Positions 1 to 13,680 of a DNA stretch of 64,000 bases are shown here, piece after piece. Under the pieces are notes generated by a model that worked only from the letters and a program-made list of their open reading frames with translations, was not told the origin of the DNA and did not search any database. How positions within the stretch are numbered: the stretch's first letter is position 1; each line of letters starts with the position of its first letter. The stretch lies in the NCBI RefSeq assembly GCF_902362185.1, contig NC_044497.1, positions 49,431,776 through 49,495,775 of the forward strand, given 5' to 3'. The position numbers and the translations under genes were made by a program. The DNA is from Chanos chanos (Eukaryota > Chordata > Actinopteri > Gonorynchiformes > Chanidae).

Positions 1-329
1 ATGTTGTTGAACACAGATAAAACACAGCCATATACAATGCATAATGAACGTTGAATCACCGGCCTCCCCTGGGAACTGGGGTGTGAATCATACACATTTT
101 CCCTACAGATGAGTCCCCCTGCATGCTACATACCCCCCACACATAGCGGATCCTTGTCAGCCAGCTGTAACCACACAGGAATTCTGGCCACTGCTGAAAC
201 AGAAATTTTAACAAAGATGTTTATCTGCCACTCTGCCATTTTTGTTTAGTTTATGTAAAAGCTGAGAGCTCTGGACCAGTGCCTTTGACCTTGTGCGTCT
301 AACCTAAAAGGCCGGACCTAATTGGTTGA

Positions 330-407
<78 letters not shown>

Positions 408-3293
408 GAAACAAAGAAAGAAAGAAAACCATTTATTTTGGAGGAACACATTCATTGTTACATTCTAATAGTTGAAAAGGTATGTTCCTGTGTGGGGATG
501 GTTTTAACCATCTCTGAGGTTTCCGGAATCCTTTTATAAGTGCAAATACTTGCTGTGGTCTGAACTGTGGAATCATAATGTTATTGCTCAGCCTCAGAAA
601 GCATATTCAGCACTAATCCAAAGAGAAAACATTGTCATCTTCACTTAAGATATATCCTCTGTGAGTACTGCTCTCGATATGAAGGGATTTGATATATTGA
701 AAACTTCTGCTGGTCTACTGCCAGTCTACCTGCACCTCTGCATTCCTCACCATTGTATAGTATTACCAAGACAAACACAAATGTAACAAAGTACTGTAAA
801 GTCCTGTCACTGTTTAAATCTCCATTTAAATCTGTAGGTTTGAAGTTTATGGCTCCACAGGGGAGCATGGTCCATACCAGCTGTTCAGTTCATTCCTCGG
901 TATTTAATATTGTGTACATTTTGTGAAACAAACATACTTATCTCTGCTAACATCAAACACGGCTGCTATGTGTCCTCTCCTATGAACCACAGAATTTTAG
1001 CTGTGCTTTTACTCTCCATTCACTAAATCTCTATTCCAAGAGTATAGTCCCAGCACCCTCTAGGCTTTTGTAATTACATCAAGACTTCCCAGTACGTATT
1101 TACTAGCAAGTCATTCTTCGCATCAAAGTTTCACTCGTTGTGACTGAGATTTAATTGATTTTTTTTTAATCATTCTCTAACTTTTACTTGTCACGGAATA
1201 CTATGTTGCGCGCTTGCCAAACGTCAATTAATCCATGACCAAACAAATTCAGCAAACTCTGTGTTTGCATTCTATATGCAGACGCCTTGGGAGATTGATC
1301 ACGACACAAGTGTGTTCGTTTAATGAGGATGATTAAGTTTTCGCATTTAATTATACAGCGCTGTTTTAATCATTAAAAGTACTCCGAATTCAGGTGAAAA
1401 AGTAGACCAGCATGTTTGAGGTATTATTTCATCCGCAAACCAATACCGTATATCTGGTGTAAATCTTATTTCCGTAGGGAACTTAAACGTATAACTTGGA
1501 ACAACACTTTGCACACTCAAAATACTTGTCCAAAAAATGTTCGTGTTAGTCCCGTATACGACAGTAGTAAAAAATATCTGCGATACGCTCAAAATTGATT
1601 GAATCTTTGCGCCATCAAGTGGCCATCGGAGCGCTTCTAAACTGTTTCAATCTAGCTTTATGTTTCCATATAATCCCTGAGCAATTTCTCAAACATATAT
1701 CGTAATATCCTTGTCTGATACTGAAAATGATATACGTCTTGTGAATAGTTGAGAATATCACTGGTCTTGATGTTAAAATTATGCTGCTAATCTGGCGGTC
1801 ACAAATGTAGAAATAAAGACATTAATTTAACAAAATAATTTGTCCAATTTCACTGCAGACATATGTGGCCCTGTGCCCTCAGATGACTTCGTAAAAGCAT
1901 GCTGCAGTAGTACACTCAACTTCGGTGATCAAAGTCATTAACAACCAAAATTAATAATCTGTGTCTCGTTTAAAACAGAACTTGTGTTTAATGTGCAGTG
2001 CTTGGTGTAGAAGTGATACTTATCTAACCTCTTAGTCCAGGTTAATCGTATCAAATAGGGTCAGTCGGAGAACAGGAAACGTCTAGAAAGCTGTCAATGA
2101 CAACTTTGTTTATTTCATTATGTCAGAGTTTTGATATCTCAGTAATGCGTATTGGCACAACTGTGTTTCTTTGGGACCTTTGCAGAGGGCAATTAAAGAA
2201 ACTGGGACATGCATATAAAACACATATTACTGTTACGTTTAAAACACGAGCTGACTCTTCGAGTATGTTCGCGAATGCGCTCTTACATGGTTTGTCAAGG
2301 CAAGGTCATTTACACGTGTGGTATGTATTCCATGAAGTTTTCGACAGTACGATACAATAAGCTAAAAATACGTTGGTGAAGTACCGATGGGTTTGCCAAA
2401 ATAAAAGACCACAAGCGGCGAGGAATGTGGCGCTCCTGTCCGTGATGTTGCACATGCGTACACTGTGATATAAATGATAATATATCACATGATAAATAAA
2501 TAGTACATTAAGGAAACATTCAAGATAAATGAGCATCTTTGGATCCATTATAGTACAATATTACCAGAGAAAAACATTTCAAAAAATCCTCAGACACTCC
2601 ATAAACAAGATACAGCTGAGGGATTTGTTGACAAGAAGATTAACAATGGAACTGTAGATTGTAATGCAGTGCAGTGTTTTACAATGCATTTTTTTCTTGT
2701 CTCAGTGTAATATAAAGCATCGTTTCTGATTAACCATGACATGACATACTATAGGCATCATGAAAATATTTTTATCTTCTGCCATAAAAGTGTAGAAGTC
2801 TATTCTCTCTGTCTTTGTGTGTTTTTGTTCTTATTTCTCATGTGTTTCATTATCATCTTTGCAATGTGTACCACTGTACAAATTTAGTTTTTTTTATTTC
2901 TATATAGTTGATTTTGACTGTGACATAATTTTGTTCCTGTTCTCTGAAACACAGCCATTCAGACAATGGATCTTTCAAATCTTTTCGGAGACGATGTTTC
3001 TCGTCTTGTAATAAGCTCTCCTGTATCTTTCAAAGCCAACGGGAAAACGTCTATGAAAGACACAAACGACGGCAGACGGCTTTCTTTCAAAGCCAACTTT
3101 TATGTTGATATATGATTCTTCGGGCGGCCATTTTGGAATTTTACTGTTGCTGGGTTCGCGGTCTGGGTTTATGCTCCTGCATGGGATCACAGCCAGTCAT
3201 TAGTGTACTTGCGGTGTGACGATAAGTTACTGTTATCGAAACACTGTCAAACATTGTCTCTGCTGATTGAATTTTTCTAATAATCCTACAAAG
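1..3293. other. Intergenic, no gene recognised; chchd2 promoter at right end
   Basis: Apart from an (AAAG)n microsatellite near the left end, nothing in this stretch reads as a conserved coding exon on either strand. The open frames are short, low in complexity and lack plausible splice sites. The last 250 bases precede chchd2 and should hold its promoter; a GGCGGCCATTTTGG sequence near 3124 resembles a YY1 site, common at promoters of nuclear genes for mitochondrial proteins. That is an inference from motif and position. Confidence 0.5.
329..427. repeat. (AAAG)n microsatellite
   Basis: About 24 copies of the AAAG tetranucleotide run in near-perfect tandem, with two AAAC interruptions near the right end. 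It lies in unannotated DNA. Confidence 0.95.
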
Positions 3294-5161
3294 ATGGCCA
3301 GAGGAAGTCGCAGTCGCCCTTCAGCGCCAGCAAGGTAAACTGATATTTTTGTACTATAGAGTCAGCTGACCTTTACGCCGGGTAACTGCTTCAGCATGTA
3401 ACTAGTTATCTAATCATTTAGCTAATGTAAGTTAACGTTGGTGAGCCTCCTCTCTGATTGTCCAGTTTTTCGTTACCACGTTGCAGTATTTCTTAAGAAT
3501 AGGTAGCTCCAGGCTATGTGTCAAGTTCGTACCTGGGTTTCTGAGATCCTGTGGTCCTGGTATTCTGGTAACATGTCTACCTGGATGCATTTCAATTTAG
3601 TAGATAGATGAAAGGTCACATTTAGAAGGTTGAGTGTGCGTAAGCCAATCGTCTTTGCTCAGTCACGCTGGAAATATTCTTAAAGCAACTTAAGCACGTT
3701 GTGATCATCATAACGTAATCTCTGTGAGGTCAAGTTAATCAACCCTCACTGTAACTGACCACTGCTGGAAATGGATAGTGTTTCGCTCAGCAAAACTGAC
3801 GAATCACAAGCACCTGTTTTAAATTCGAGGTTACATTTTATCCAGGGCAAAATATTGCGAACTGAAGTCTATATGGGTAAAATATAAAGAAACAAAATTT
3901 ATAATCACTTTGCCTTGTATTCACCATATATCACATATATGCCATCTGCCTCTGTTTTAGTGCTCCAGCTCCATCTTACACACCAGCTCCAGCTCCTCCT
4001 CCTCCAGCAGCACTGGCTCCGGCTCCAGCCCAGCCCAAGCAGCCCGGGCTCATGGCCCAGATGGCCTCTACCGCTGCCGGGGTGGCGGTTGGCTCGGCCG
4101 TGGGACACGTGATGGGCAGTGCTCTCACAGGTGCCTTCAGTGGAGGCAGCAGTTCTGAGCCAGCCAAACCCACCAGCACACACCAGGTAAAACCTATTAA
4201 GGTGTCAGTCAGGGCCAGCTGTGAGATGGCCAGCTAAAGTTCTCTGTGGCGTATAGAAGGAAGATTGAACTGGTGTGTGGAGCTTTTTGAGTCTGAGTGA
4301 ATGTGGGAGCTCTAGTTTTCAAACGTAATGTCAGATCAACATTGTTTTTCATAATGTTGGAACATATTATACACATTTTTTTAACTCTAAGTGGAGGGAC
4401 AGCTAAATATTTGTGTATAGACTTTGCTCTAATCAAAATCTGTCATGTTTGTGTCAAAACAAGAAACTGGTGTTTCAAGTTTGTTTTTGAAATAAAATCC
4501 AGTCCGTTCTTGGTAAGCTGATCTTAACTAAGAGGCTGGATGTAGTTAATGCTATGTTGCGCGGTTTATTCTTAACCCATTATTTCACACTTTGTGAAAG
4601 TATTATCTAAGTATAACTATCAAATATTTCTTTGATGACTGATCTCCTCTCTAATCTCTCCCTTTCTCCGTCTTCTCTCATCTTCTCTCTTTATTTTCCC
4701 CTTTCTGCCACTCTCTTTCTCCCTCTAAACTGTCGTAGGAGCCCCCCCGCGCCGCACCCCCCCAGCCTGGTCCATGTCATTTTGAGGTGAGGCAGTTCCT
4801 TGACTGCGCGACCACACAGGCAGACCTCAGCTTATGTGAAGGATTCAATGAGGCACTCAAACAATGCAAATACACACACGGTAAGCCCTCCGTAACAAGA
4901 CATTCACAGGACAGTATTACTCACCTCTGTTAGTTTTAGCGATTTAATAACTTGAGATTTGTATTTTGTCAGAGGGGATGTGCTCTTGTGTACGTGTTTC
5001 GCTTTGTGTTTTAGATTTGTCGCTTCTGTCAGTATGACTTGTACAATTTAAAGTGAAACGGATAATCATAGTATTTGTTCTTAGTCAAGTACAGTTGCTG
5101 TTTTGCATGTGGAGTGACCATGTGATATGTTGCTTTTCCAGGAGTGACATCTCTGGTGTGA
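3294..5161 (+). CDS. chchd2: CHCHD2, twin CX9C mitochondrial protein
   Basis: Four exons: 3294-3334, 3961-4186, 4739-4880 and 5142-5161, giving 142 residues (the human protein has 151). CHCHD2 sits in the mitochondrial intermembrane space, supports cristae and respiratory complex IV, and also acts in the nucleus on COX4I2 transcription (family knowledge). The product starts [13 protein letters not shown], followed by an Ala/Pro-rich segment, a central hydrophobic Gly/Ala stretch (about residues 40-65, [20 protein letters not shown]), and a C-terminal CHCH domain. In that domain two CX9C pairs are visible: [11 protein letters not shown] and [11 protein letters not shown]. The end, KYTHGVTSLV, is typical of the family. 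The start is the first ATG and is followed at once by the conserved N-terminal motif. The paralogue CHCHD10 is the main alternative, but the fit to CHCHD2 is better. Confidence 0.93.
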
Positions 5162-5318
5162 CAGTGAAACGGGACCACAATCTCAGAAAACACTGAATGT
5201 AGACAGGAAGTGTACTGGTCAAGAATTACTAACTCTCCAGTAGTTAAGCTGTATCAGTTTTGTTTGTGGATGTGAAATGCATTTCTTTGAATGTGTGATT
5301 ATGTGTATGGGATTGCAA

Positions 5319-5324
5319 AATAAA
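5319..5324 (+). terminator. chchd2: Poly(A) signal of chchd2
   Basis: AATAAA lies about 160 bases after the stop codon, giving a short 3' UTR. Confidence 0.8.
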
Positions 5325-5988
5325 AGCGCTACTATTTACTTTTACTGCGCCTGTTTATTTGTTTGTTTGTTTTCATTTTTAAGTTTGAGTCTGCCACTTT
5401 CTAGTGATCTGACATACAATATAAATTTGTCTCAAAATGGAGCTTGATGGGAGAACCACCATAGCTGATTTATTATGTATTTGCTGTGACATCTTACTTC
5501 ATTCATTTATGTGAGCTCAACAAATTTGGGGTTGGCAGTCTGACAAAAAGACTTTGATTCAGCATTCAAAGTCATAAGAATTAGGACTCGACGTTTTTAC
5601 GATTGATTCCTGCTGACACGGTGGTTTTCAAATCAGGTCTTTATCAGACTCCTTTAAAATGTTTAGTCTAATTCATACAGGGAATCCTAGTTTCATTTGA
5701 CAAAATAACTACATTCAGAGACATCGAAGTACGGTAAACTTCTATGTAAGTCATCACTCACATTTCCCATTGTAGTATTACAGTGTCGATACATCTGCAG
5801 ACCCAGTGCTTTAAGAAAAGTATGGTCTTATACAGTTATATTGCCACGACAAATCACAGGCTGCGATGCAGAGGCGTTTCTGTACATCAGCCAATGAGAA
5901 AGTAGGTAGAGAGATCATCTTCCGGTACGGACAAAATCGCATGCAGGAACGTATCATTCTTGTCACCTTTCGCTTGTAAAGTAGAAGC

Positions 5989-7099
<1,111 letters not shown>

Positions 7100-7571
7100 A
7101 GAATCAACATTCCCTCAAAACAGTGCGACAAAGCCATTCTACAAGACTGGAATATAGTTCTGTCGTAAATTTCCTTGCTGAACCTGCGAAATATTTTGAT
7201 GCATTTCTAAGGCATCATTTGATTCTTTTCTCTTTTTTTACCTTCTAAAATGAAACTCACAAATGAATTATGTACTTCACCCTAAAAATTAGACATGAAA
7301 TTGAACTAGATTTCTATTACATCTCAAAAATTGATGATTTTATGTAAAGAATTGTACACTCCAGGGTTCAGTTGGACCACCAGCAGAGGGTGGCACTGTG
7401 GTTCCCAACAGTGTGACAGGAAAAGAGAACAAGCAAGTATTGTATTCAGTTACTTGTATATGTTCACCAGTCTAATTCCATACAGTAGTACAGTTAATTT
7501 TATCACCTATTTGTCCTGTATGTCACATTGTTATTCTGTTCAATGGTCATAAGTCTATTTGTGACTTTTGA

Positions 7572-7577
7572 AATAAA
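7572..7577 (+). terminator. ddt: Poly(A) signal of ddt
   Basis: AATAAA about 470 bases after the exon 3 stop codon. Between the stop and this signal I see only AT-rich untranslated sequence. Confidence 0.65.
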
Positions 7578-8054
7578 GAAATGAAAAGCTTGATGTGTTT
7601 CTTCAGTACTTCTATTGTCTTACCTCTTATTTCCATGAAGTACAACCAGGTACTTTTTTCTGTATGCAAGCCTGATATAAGTATTAGATAAAGGGTTGAA
7701 ACGTAAAGTGAAGAATTCACAGAGATGCATGAGAGCCTCGGGTTTGTGTAATTCCATCTATTGTAACGTTCAATTAGCTATAGTGGCGATAACAAAATAT
7801 CATATTACTCCCTAGGCTATAGCCTTCAGGTGGCGCTCTGTGAAAGGAATGGGATAGTCACTGCCTAACAGAAAATAATTAGGCTACTTCTATACTATTT
7901 CGAATGTTTTCATTCCATCTACGGTAATCGCAGTCAACTTTTACCGAGTCTAATGTGTCAATAAAAACTTTCCTTTGCGATGGCGAAAAAGTCTTATCAT
8001 GACATTACACAAACTCGTTAAAGTTCTGTGTGGGCAGAGGTTATAGGGGTGTGG

Positions 8055-8060
8055 TATAAA
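8055..8060 (+). promoter_or_regulatory. gstt1: TATA box of gstt1
   Basis: TATAAA followed by GG stands 98 bases before the start codon, in the right place for a transcription start near 8085 and a short leader. The stretch from the ddt poly(A) signal to here shows nothing else I recognise. Confidence 0.6.
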
Positions 8061-8152
8061 GGCAGCTGTACTGCCCATGTCTTTTCTTCACTTCAGAAAG
8101 TGCATTGAAGGTGCAAGTTTTCCTTGAAGTCCGTCGGCTTTCAGCAAAGGCA

Positions 8153-10518
8153 ATGGAGCTTTACTTGGATCTCTTCTCACAGCCGTGCCGATCAGTGTAT
8201 ATCTTTGCCAAGAAGAACAACATTCAGTTTGATTTTAAAAAGATTTCATTGTTGGAAGGTAAAGCATATTTTATGCACGTGAATGTGTGCGATATTCGAT
8301 TAAGAAAACACTGATCTCTATTGTTAACATAAACTAATCTCCATTTTACATTCAAACTCGCGGTTTAAAAACGTCTGTTTCGTCCTCTAGCTCTATAGCT
8401 TTAGCTTGTTTTGGAGTTGATTCACAGTCCAATTTTGGTTATTTATTCATTTATTTCTTTATTTTCAATCTGGCAATGGATTCGCCTTTGCCTGTTCGAC
8501 TGTCTGTCTGATTGATTATGCACCAAAAGTAAGACCCGAGTTGTCGATTTTGACAGCCTCAGAAACAATAATCGAAAGAGAGAAGAGACTGAAAGTGAAG
8601 AAACGACATTCTGCTCTTGTACTCCACAACTAAACACATTACTTTCAGAAATTTAACTGACAGGATTTATAAGCATTTTAAGAAGTAATTCAAGTTTGGA
8701 GCCTTTCTTTCTGGTTCCGCCTAAAATGGTTACGTTCCTTCAAATTGTTGTTTCTCATTCGCATTCGTAGGCTACTCACGTACTTGTATTAATGATTTTT
8801 TTTGTGTGTAGTTTAAATCTTTCCTCGTATAGCCCTTTTATATAGATTTATGTACGCCCACAGTATGTATGTATGTATGTATGTATGTATATAAGTTGTA
8901 TTTTAGTATCAGATATGAAGCGCACGTAATTCCAGAAGAGGGATATTCTGGGGGTTTTTTGTTTGTTCGTTTGTTTTTCATTTGAGATGTTTACATTGTT
9001 GGTAGCTAAAGTCAAGTCACGACTTGAGTATACAAACTATATAAGTGAGATAACAAGTCAAATCCAGACTGAATGAAGGCACAGTAAGAAATTCAGGACA
9101 GATATTTGGGAGTTTTATTTGCAAAGCCTAATATGAATATCATTTATATATCCGGTTACCGTTCTCATGTCAACAGATGTCACTTAGGATTTGATATTAA
9201 CATTTATTGCAATATTTAAAATGTTTTTATTCTGTATATTTATTCCTTACTCTTTAGGGGAGCAATATGGTGAAGATTTTGGGAAAATTAATCTGTTGAG
9301 GAAAGCACCTGCAATGAAGGATGGAGACTTCTGCTTGGCCGAGAGGTATGCAGCCTGGAAAACTGAAATAACAACCATTGTTACTGGTTTAAGTCATAAA
9401 TTATTTTAGAGTCTCCAGAGAACTTTTGCTGGGGCTTTTATGTTGTACAATAATGTTATTGTGCATCCATATGCTCACATAAAAGCTGATAATGTTACAT
9501 TACCCTACTTACAATGATATCTTTGTGGGTCTCTCAGGTTTCGAGGTCAACCCCAAAGGCAAGAGCATGTGATTACATTTAATATCCCATGTTGTATCCA
9601 ATCATTCTCTTACAGCATTGCCATTATGATATACATGGCTGAGAAGTTCCACACCCCAGACCACTGGTTCCCAGCTGATTTGCAAAAACGTGCTCGTGTG
9701 AATGAATATCTGTCCTGGCAGCACATGGGTATACGTATGCATGGCTCCAAGATATTCTGGCTCAAAGTGAGTGATGTACTCGTGTTTAGCTGTTATATTC
9801 AAGTGAAAAATCACAAGTACTTTTTGTTTGGATCTCAGTTTGTTTTTAGCTTGGGTGTTGTCTGCTTAATGTTAAAATACTTCACCATAGAGGCATTTGT
9901 GAAATGTTCAGATATGAAAGAAATGTAATAAAGAATACTAAAAACAAATACTTAGATTTGATTATTGACTAGACTAGATTTTTTTTTTTTGCCATAGCTC
10001 TTGATCCCAAAAATCATTGGGACAGAGGTTCCTAAAGAGAAGATGGATGATGCAATGGAGGACCTGAACAACTCGGTTAAGCTCATCGAGGAGAAGTTTC
10101 TACAGGACAAACCTTTCATCGCTGGAGATCAGATTTCACTGGCTGATCTTGTTGCTATTGTAGAGATCATGCAGGTAAGAACACAAAAGGGACTGGATCA
10201 ATCCCACGTGGTCCCCTGGTTTTCGCAAGTCTTCGATTCTTATTCTTCCCTATTTAATGGTTAAAGTGAACACTATTTATTGAATATTTTGTGTTGAATT
10301 CAAACTAAGAGAGGAATACAGACACTAAATAATTATGTAGCATACATTTACAGCACTTCAAATCAATAACCACTGCCTTCATCATATGGGACATAGCACA
10401 AAATGTTTTGAAATAGTATTTCTTTACCCCACTACCATCAATGAAACAAATAATAAAATCAAAAGAAATGACTATAGGTAATTAGTTGTAGGAGACAGAA
10501 TTGATGATCACTCTCATT

Positions 10519-10556
<38 letters not shown>

Positions 10557-10753
10557 CTGTGGCTGCCGGTGTAGATGTCTTTGAGGGGAGACCAAAGCTG
10601 AATGCTTGGAAGGAGAGAGTGCAGAATGCCATTGGCAAAGACCTGTTTGATGAGGCACACCAGCACATACTGTCTGCCCAGGAAATGGTGAAAACCATGG
10701 ATGGCAGCAAGATGCAGGTCTTCAAACCCAAAATTTTGAGGATGTTCTTCTGA
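8153..10753 (+). CDS. gstt1: Theta-class glutathione S-transferase
   Basis: Five exons, 8153-8258, 9258-9345, 9616-9766, 9998-10174 and 10556-10753, encode 239 residues, close to human GSTT1 (240). Theta GSTs are cytosolic dimers that conjugate glutathione to small electrophiles such as halomethanes. The N-terminal thioredoxin-like domain opens [21 protein letters not shown]; theta enzymes use a serine rather than tyrosine, here probably Ser9. The glutathione-contacting Glu-Ser pair ([14 protein letters not shown]) is formed across the exon 2/3 junction. The helical C-terminal domain contains [19 protein letters not shown], then [20 protein letters not shown] and [15 protein letters not shown]. 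The C-terminus, [13 protein letters not shown]..., is long as in mammalian GSTT1. Exon 5 follows a (CT)n repeat acting as its pyrimidine tract. The exact fish paralogue (gstt1a or gstt1b) is not settled. Confidence 0.92.
8864..8890. repeat. (TATG)n microsatellite
   Basis: About six tandem GTAT/TATG units in gstt1 intron 1. Confidence 0.85.
10524..10553. repeat. (CT)n tract at gstt1 exon 5 acceptor
   Basis: A pure CT run ends at the CAG acceptor of gstt1 exon 5 and serves as its polypyrimidine tract. Confidence 0.9.
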
Positions 10754-10970
10754 GATCCTGCTGATTTTGTCCAAAAGTATATGATGATTGTGATCAAATG
10801 GTTCTTTGTTAGCATTTATCCTCTATTGAGTATTGTAACATTGCGCATCACATGTCTTTGCATGGCATCTCATATCATATTAAGACTGATATCATACTGT
10901 CAAACTGTCATATGCATCTTGCAGTGTAGAACTTTATGGTCTCAATTTAAATAATCTGTTCAAAAAGACT

Positions 10971-10976
10971 AATAAA
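10971..10976 (+). terminator. gstt1: Poly(A) signal of gstt1
   Basis: AATAAA about 220 bases after the stop codon. Confidence 0.75.
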
Positions 10977-13680
10977 ATGTTTCTCTGTTCTCACTTTATA
11001 CCCTTTACCATTAATATAATTAATTAACTTCAGTACACTCATTATATTAATAAAATTGTATGAATAATTTACCCCTGAAAAGTTACTCTAATGGATTTCA
11101 TAATATTCTATATGTTTTTAGCACTGAGAATGGTAAATACTGAGGCAAGTGAATGGGCCAAAGCTCAGTTTTGCATTGTTGCAGAATTCTGTCCTACATT
11201 CCAGGGAATGAGTTGTGAAACATGATTTCCTGTCTATTCCCCAGTGATATGCAATCTGATTTTAAGTTGTTTCCTATAGACTAGCGTGCAATCCAGTGAA
11301 CATCCAACTGGAATATTTGTTATTTCCCTTTGGCAGATGAGGAATGTACATCTGCCCCTCCCCTCACGCCAAACAAGTGAATGCACGCACACACACTTTT
11401 GCTGAGTCACTTTTAACAATGTGAACAGTTTAAGTGACCTTAAAACAGCATTTCCCAATCCTAGACTGGTTTTCCAGTTCTGCACATTTTCGGTCTCTAT
11501 CCTACTCCAATACACCTGCTTGACCTAATTTACTGGCTTGATGATTAGCTCAGGAGTTGATACCAGGGTGTTAGAATGGAGAGTGATTTGAGTGTAGTGC
11601 TATGTGGCTCGAGGTGAAGGATTGGGGAGACACTGAGACACAAGATGGTGTATACAGTTTGACAAAAGTTCTCTCACTACATATCAAGTACAAAAACTGT
11701 TACAGACTTCCATAATGACTTCAAGGGAGAAATGGTTCCTTTGTTTCTCCCTCTTTGTTTGCAATGCAGTCTGTTCTCCTGATGGGATATATTTTACCAG
11801 AACACTCTGCGTTTGGGTTTCATTTCCCTAGACAATGCACATGTGTATGAATAAATGCTGGTTTCACAAGGATATGATTATTGTGAAATGTTGATGTTCA
11901 ACAGTCAATGTTCTCTAAATTGCAGTTCTTTTAGTGCAGAGCCAAACACTTCTGACAGCTCGAAGGACTGGGTAGTCACAATTGAAAATTGAGTGATTGA
12001 TTAATTCATGCTGGAGTCTTCATCAGTTACTGATGTGTTGACTTTTAACTGACAACAGCATTTTGAGAAATTCGTCATGTTATTAAAAAGACAAATGCAT
12101 GGTGTAGGTTCCAATGAATGTAGCCTTTAGTTTGACACTCTACCATCTCCCTTCGTCCATGTGCACATCCAATAATTTATCCACTAGACCACTCAGTATA
12201 GTTTAACTGTTTACTTCGACACAAAAATATTTTACAGACCGTTGTTCATTGCAAGGTTATCGAAACCAATGGACAAGATTCAAAAGGGCATAATTAATGA
12301 GAAAAAGAGACCGTGAGAGGTCAAAAAACTGTGTGGCTCCACTCTGTCTTGCCTGATCTCCCCCTCTCACGAGAGTAACAAGCTGCAATTAAAGGTACAT
12401 GTGATTACCACAACAAAGGGATCAATTGCCTATTCCCCAAATATCACAAATGAAATCTTGTGCATTTGAATCAATCATATGTCTTTTAAGTGCAAAAAAT
12501 CAAACAATTAACTTATTGGATTACTGTAAATATAAAATGTAAATAAATCTGCTTGTAAATAATGCCAATATTGTATGCCAATTAATCAAATATTCATATT
12601 TTGTCCATAATCTGCATTTAGGCTCCTACACATGGTATGGTATAATACAGCCATGTTCAGCATAGGAACACTTCTGTAGTGATGTGTTTGCCAGGGTTGT
12701 GGTAAGTGTGGAGCGTGTGAGTCCAAAGTTTTGGACACAAGGAAGAATTGGCCTCGCATTCAGGGCGGAGATGATAAGTGAGTAAATAGGGCTATCTGGG
12801 CTATTACAGAGGCATCCTGCCATAACTTGTATTTACCAACGTTCTGTTCCACTGGCACAGCGACCACCGAGTGGCATTTACCCCTTGTCCAGAATGAGTC
12901 TGGTAGGTGAGCAGCAAGAAAGGGCGGGGCAGGGCAGGGGGGTGGGGGGGGTTGTAGGAAATGGGGTGGTCAAGATGCCCCTGGGGTCTTTTAATTCTGT
13001 TAGGTGTTTATGTTTGGAGTAAAATGAGACCGCCTGGGTGCATATGATAAGGAACAACGTTGACTACGACAATCAGTATTGAGTGTCCTACTTATGCTGT
13101 ATTGATTATATAATAACTGTAGTACCATTATTTCCCAGTATAATTGGCTGCGTTTCACTGTGCATAGTAAGATCACTGATTTCCTGGTGTGTTGTGTGAT
13201 AACCGGGTATTTAATTAATGATATTTGTACCAGTATATCTTTCTATGCCTTGCAGTAGAGCTTAGCATCATTTCTACAGTGCCCATTCAGTACCCAAGGG
13301 TCGTGTGTTCTGTTTCAAAAAAAAAAAAAAGAAAGAAAGAAAGAAAGGGAATGGGAAAATAAATGTTACAAATATATGCCAGTGTTACGGTTTTTCCTGG
13401 ATTTGTACTCGGAACAGGAACAGGAACATGTTCAGTAAAATCTGTGTGGGAAAACCTAAAAGTGATTAATCAGTTGGGTGGTGAGGGATCTGGGCCGCTT
13501 ATCAATTCAGTTTATCACTTTTTTATAGTCGGAAGGCGGTATAAAGTAACTGAAGTCGCGGTAGACATTTTTGAGTATAGTTAATGTCCAACAAAGCATG
13601 TGACAAGCGAGTTGAGAGTAAGCTACGAATTTGGGCATTTCACTGGGGTTCCTGTTAGTTGCGTGAAGTTGGCTTCAGTT
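10977..13680. other. Intergenic, no gene recognised
   Basis: No conserved coding exon is visible on either strand. It contains an old transposon-like palindromic piece near 11.5 kb, a G-rich patch around 12918-12952, and a short A/GAAA run near 13317-13350. The P2X promoter and any 5' non-coding exon must lie at the right end; I see no clear TATA box there. Confidence 0.5.
11443..11600. mobile_element. Decayed non-autonomous DNA transposon fragment
   Basis: The stretch reads as a diverged member of a widespread fish repeat: 'CATTTCCCAATCC', then a segment like 'CTACTCCAATACACCTG', then 'GATTAGCTCAGGAG' and 'GGGTGTTAGAATGGAGAG'. The two halves are roughly complementary, with the CACCTG side pairing with the GGTGTTAG side, as in short palindromic DNA elements, often of hAT type. 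The family is from memory and the boundaries are approximate. Confidence 0.4.

Noticed and set aside
12626-12823. 65-residue reverse-strand frame (MAGCLCNSPDSPIYS...)
   Set aside because: Cys-containing but without any spacing typical of a finger or toxin fold; no supporting context.
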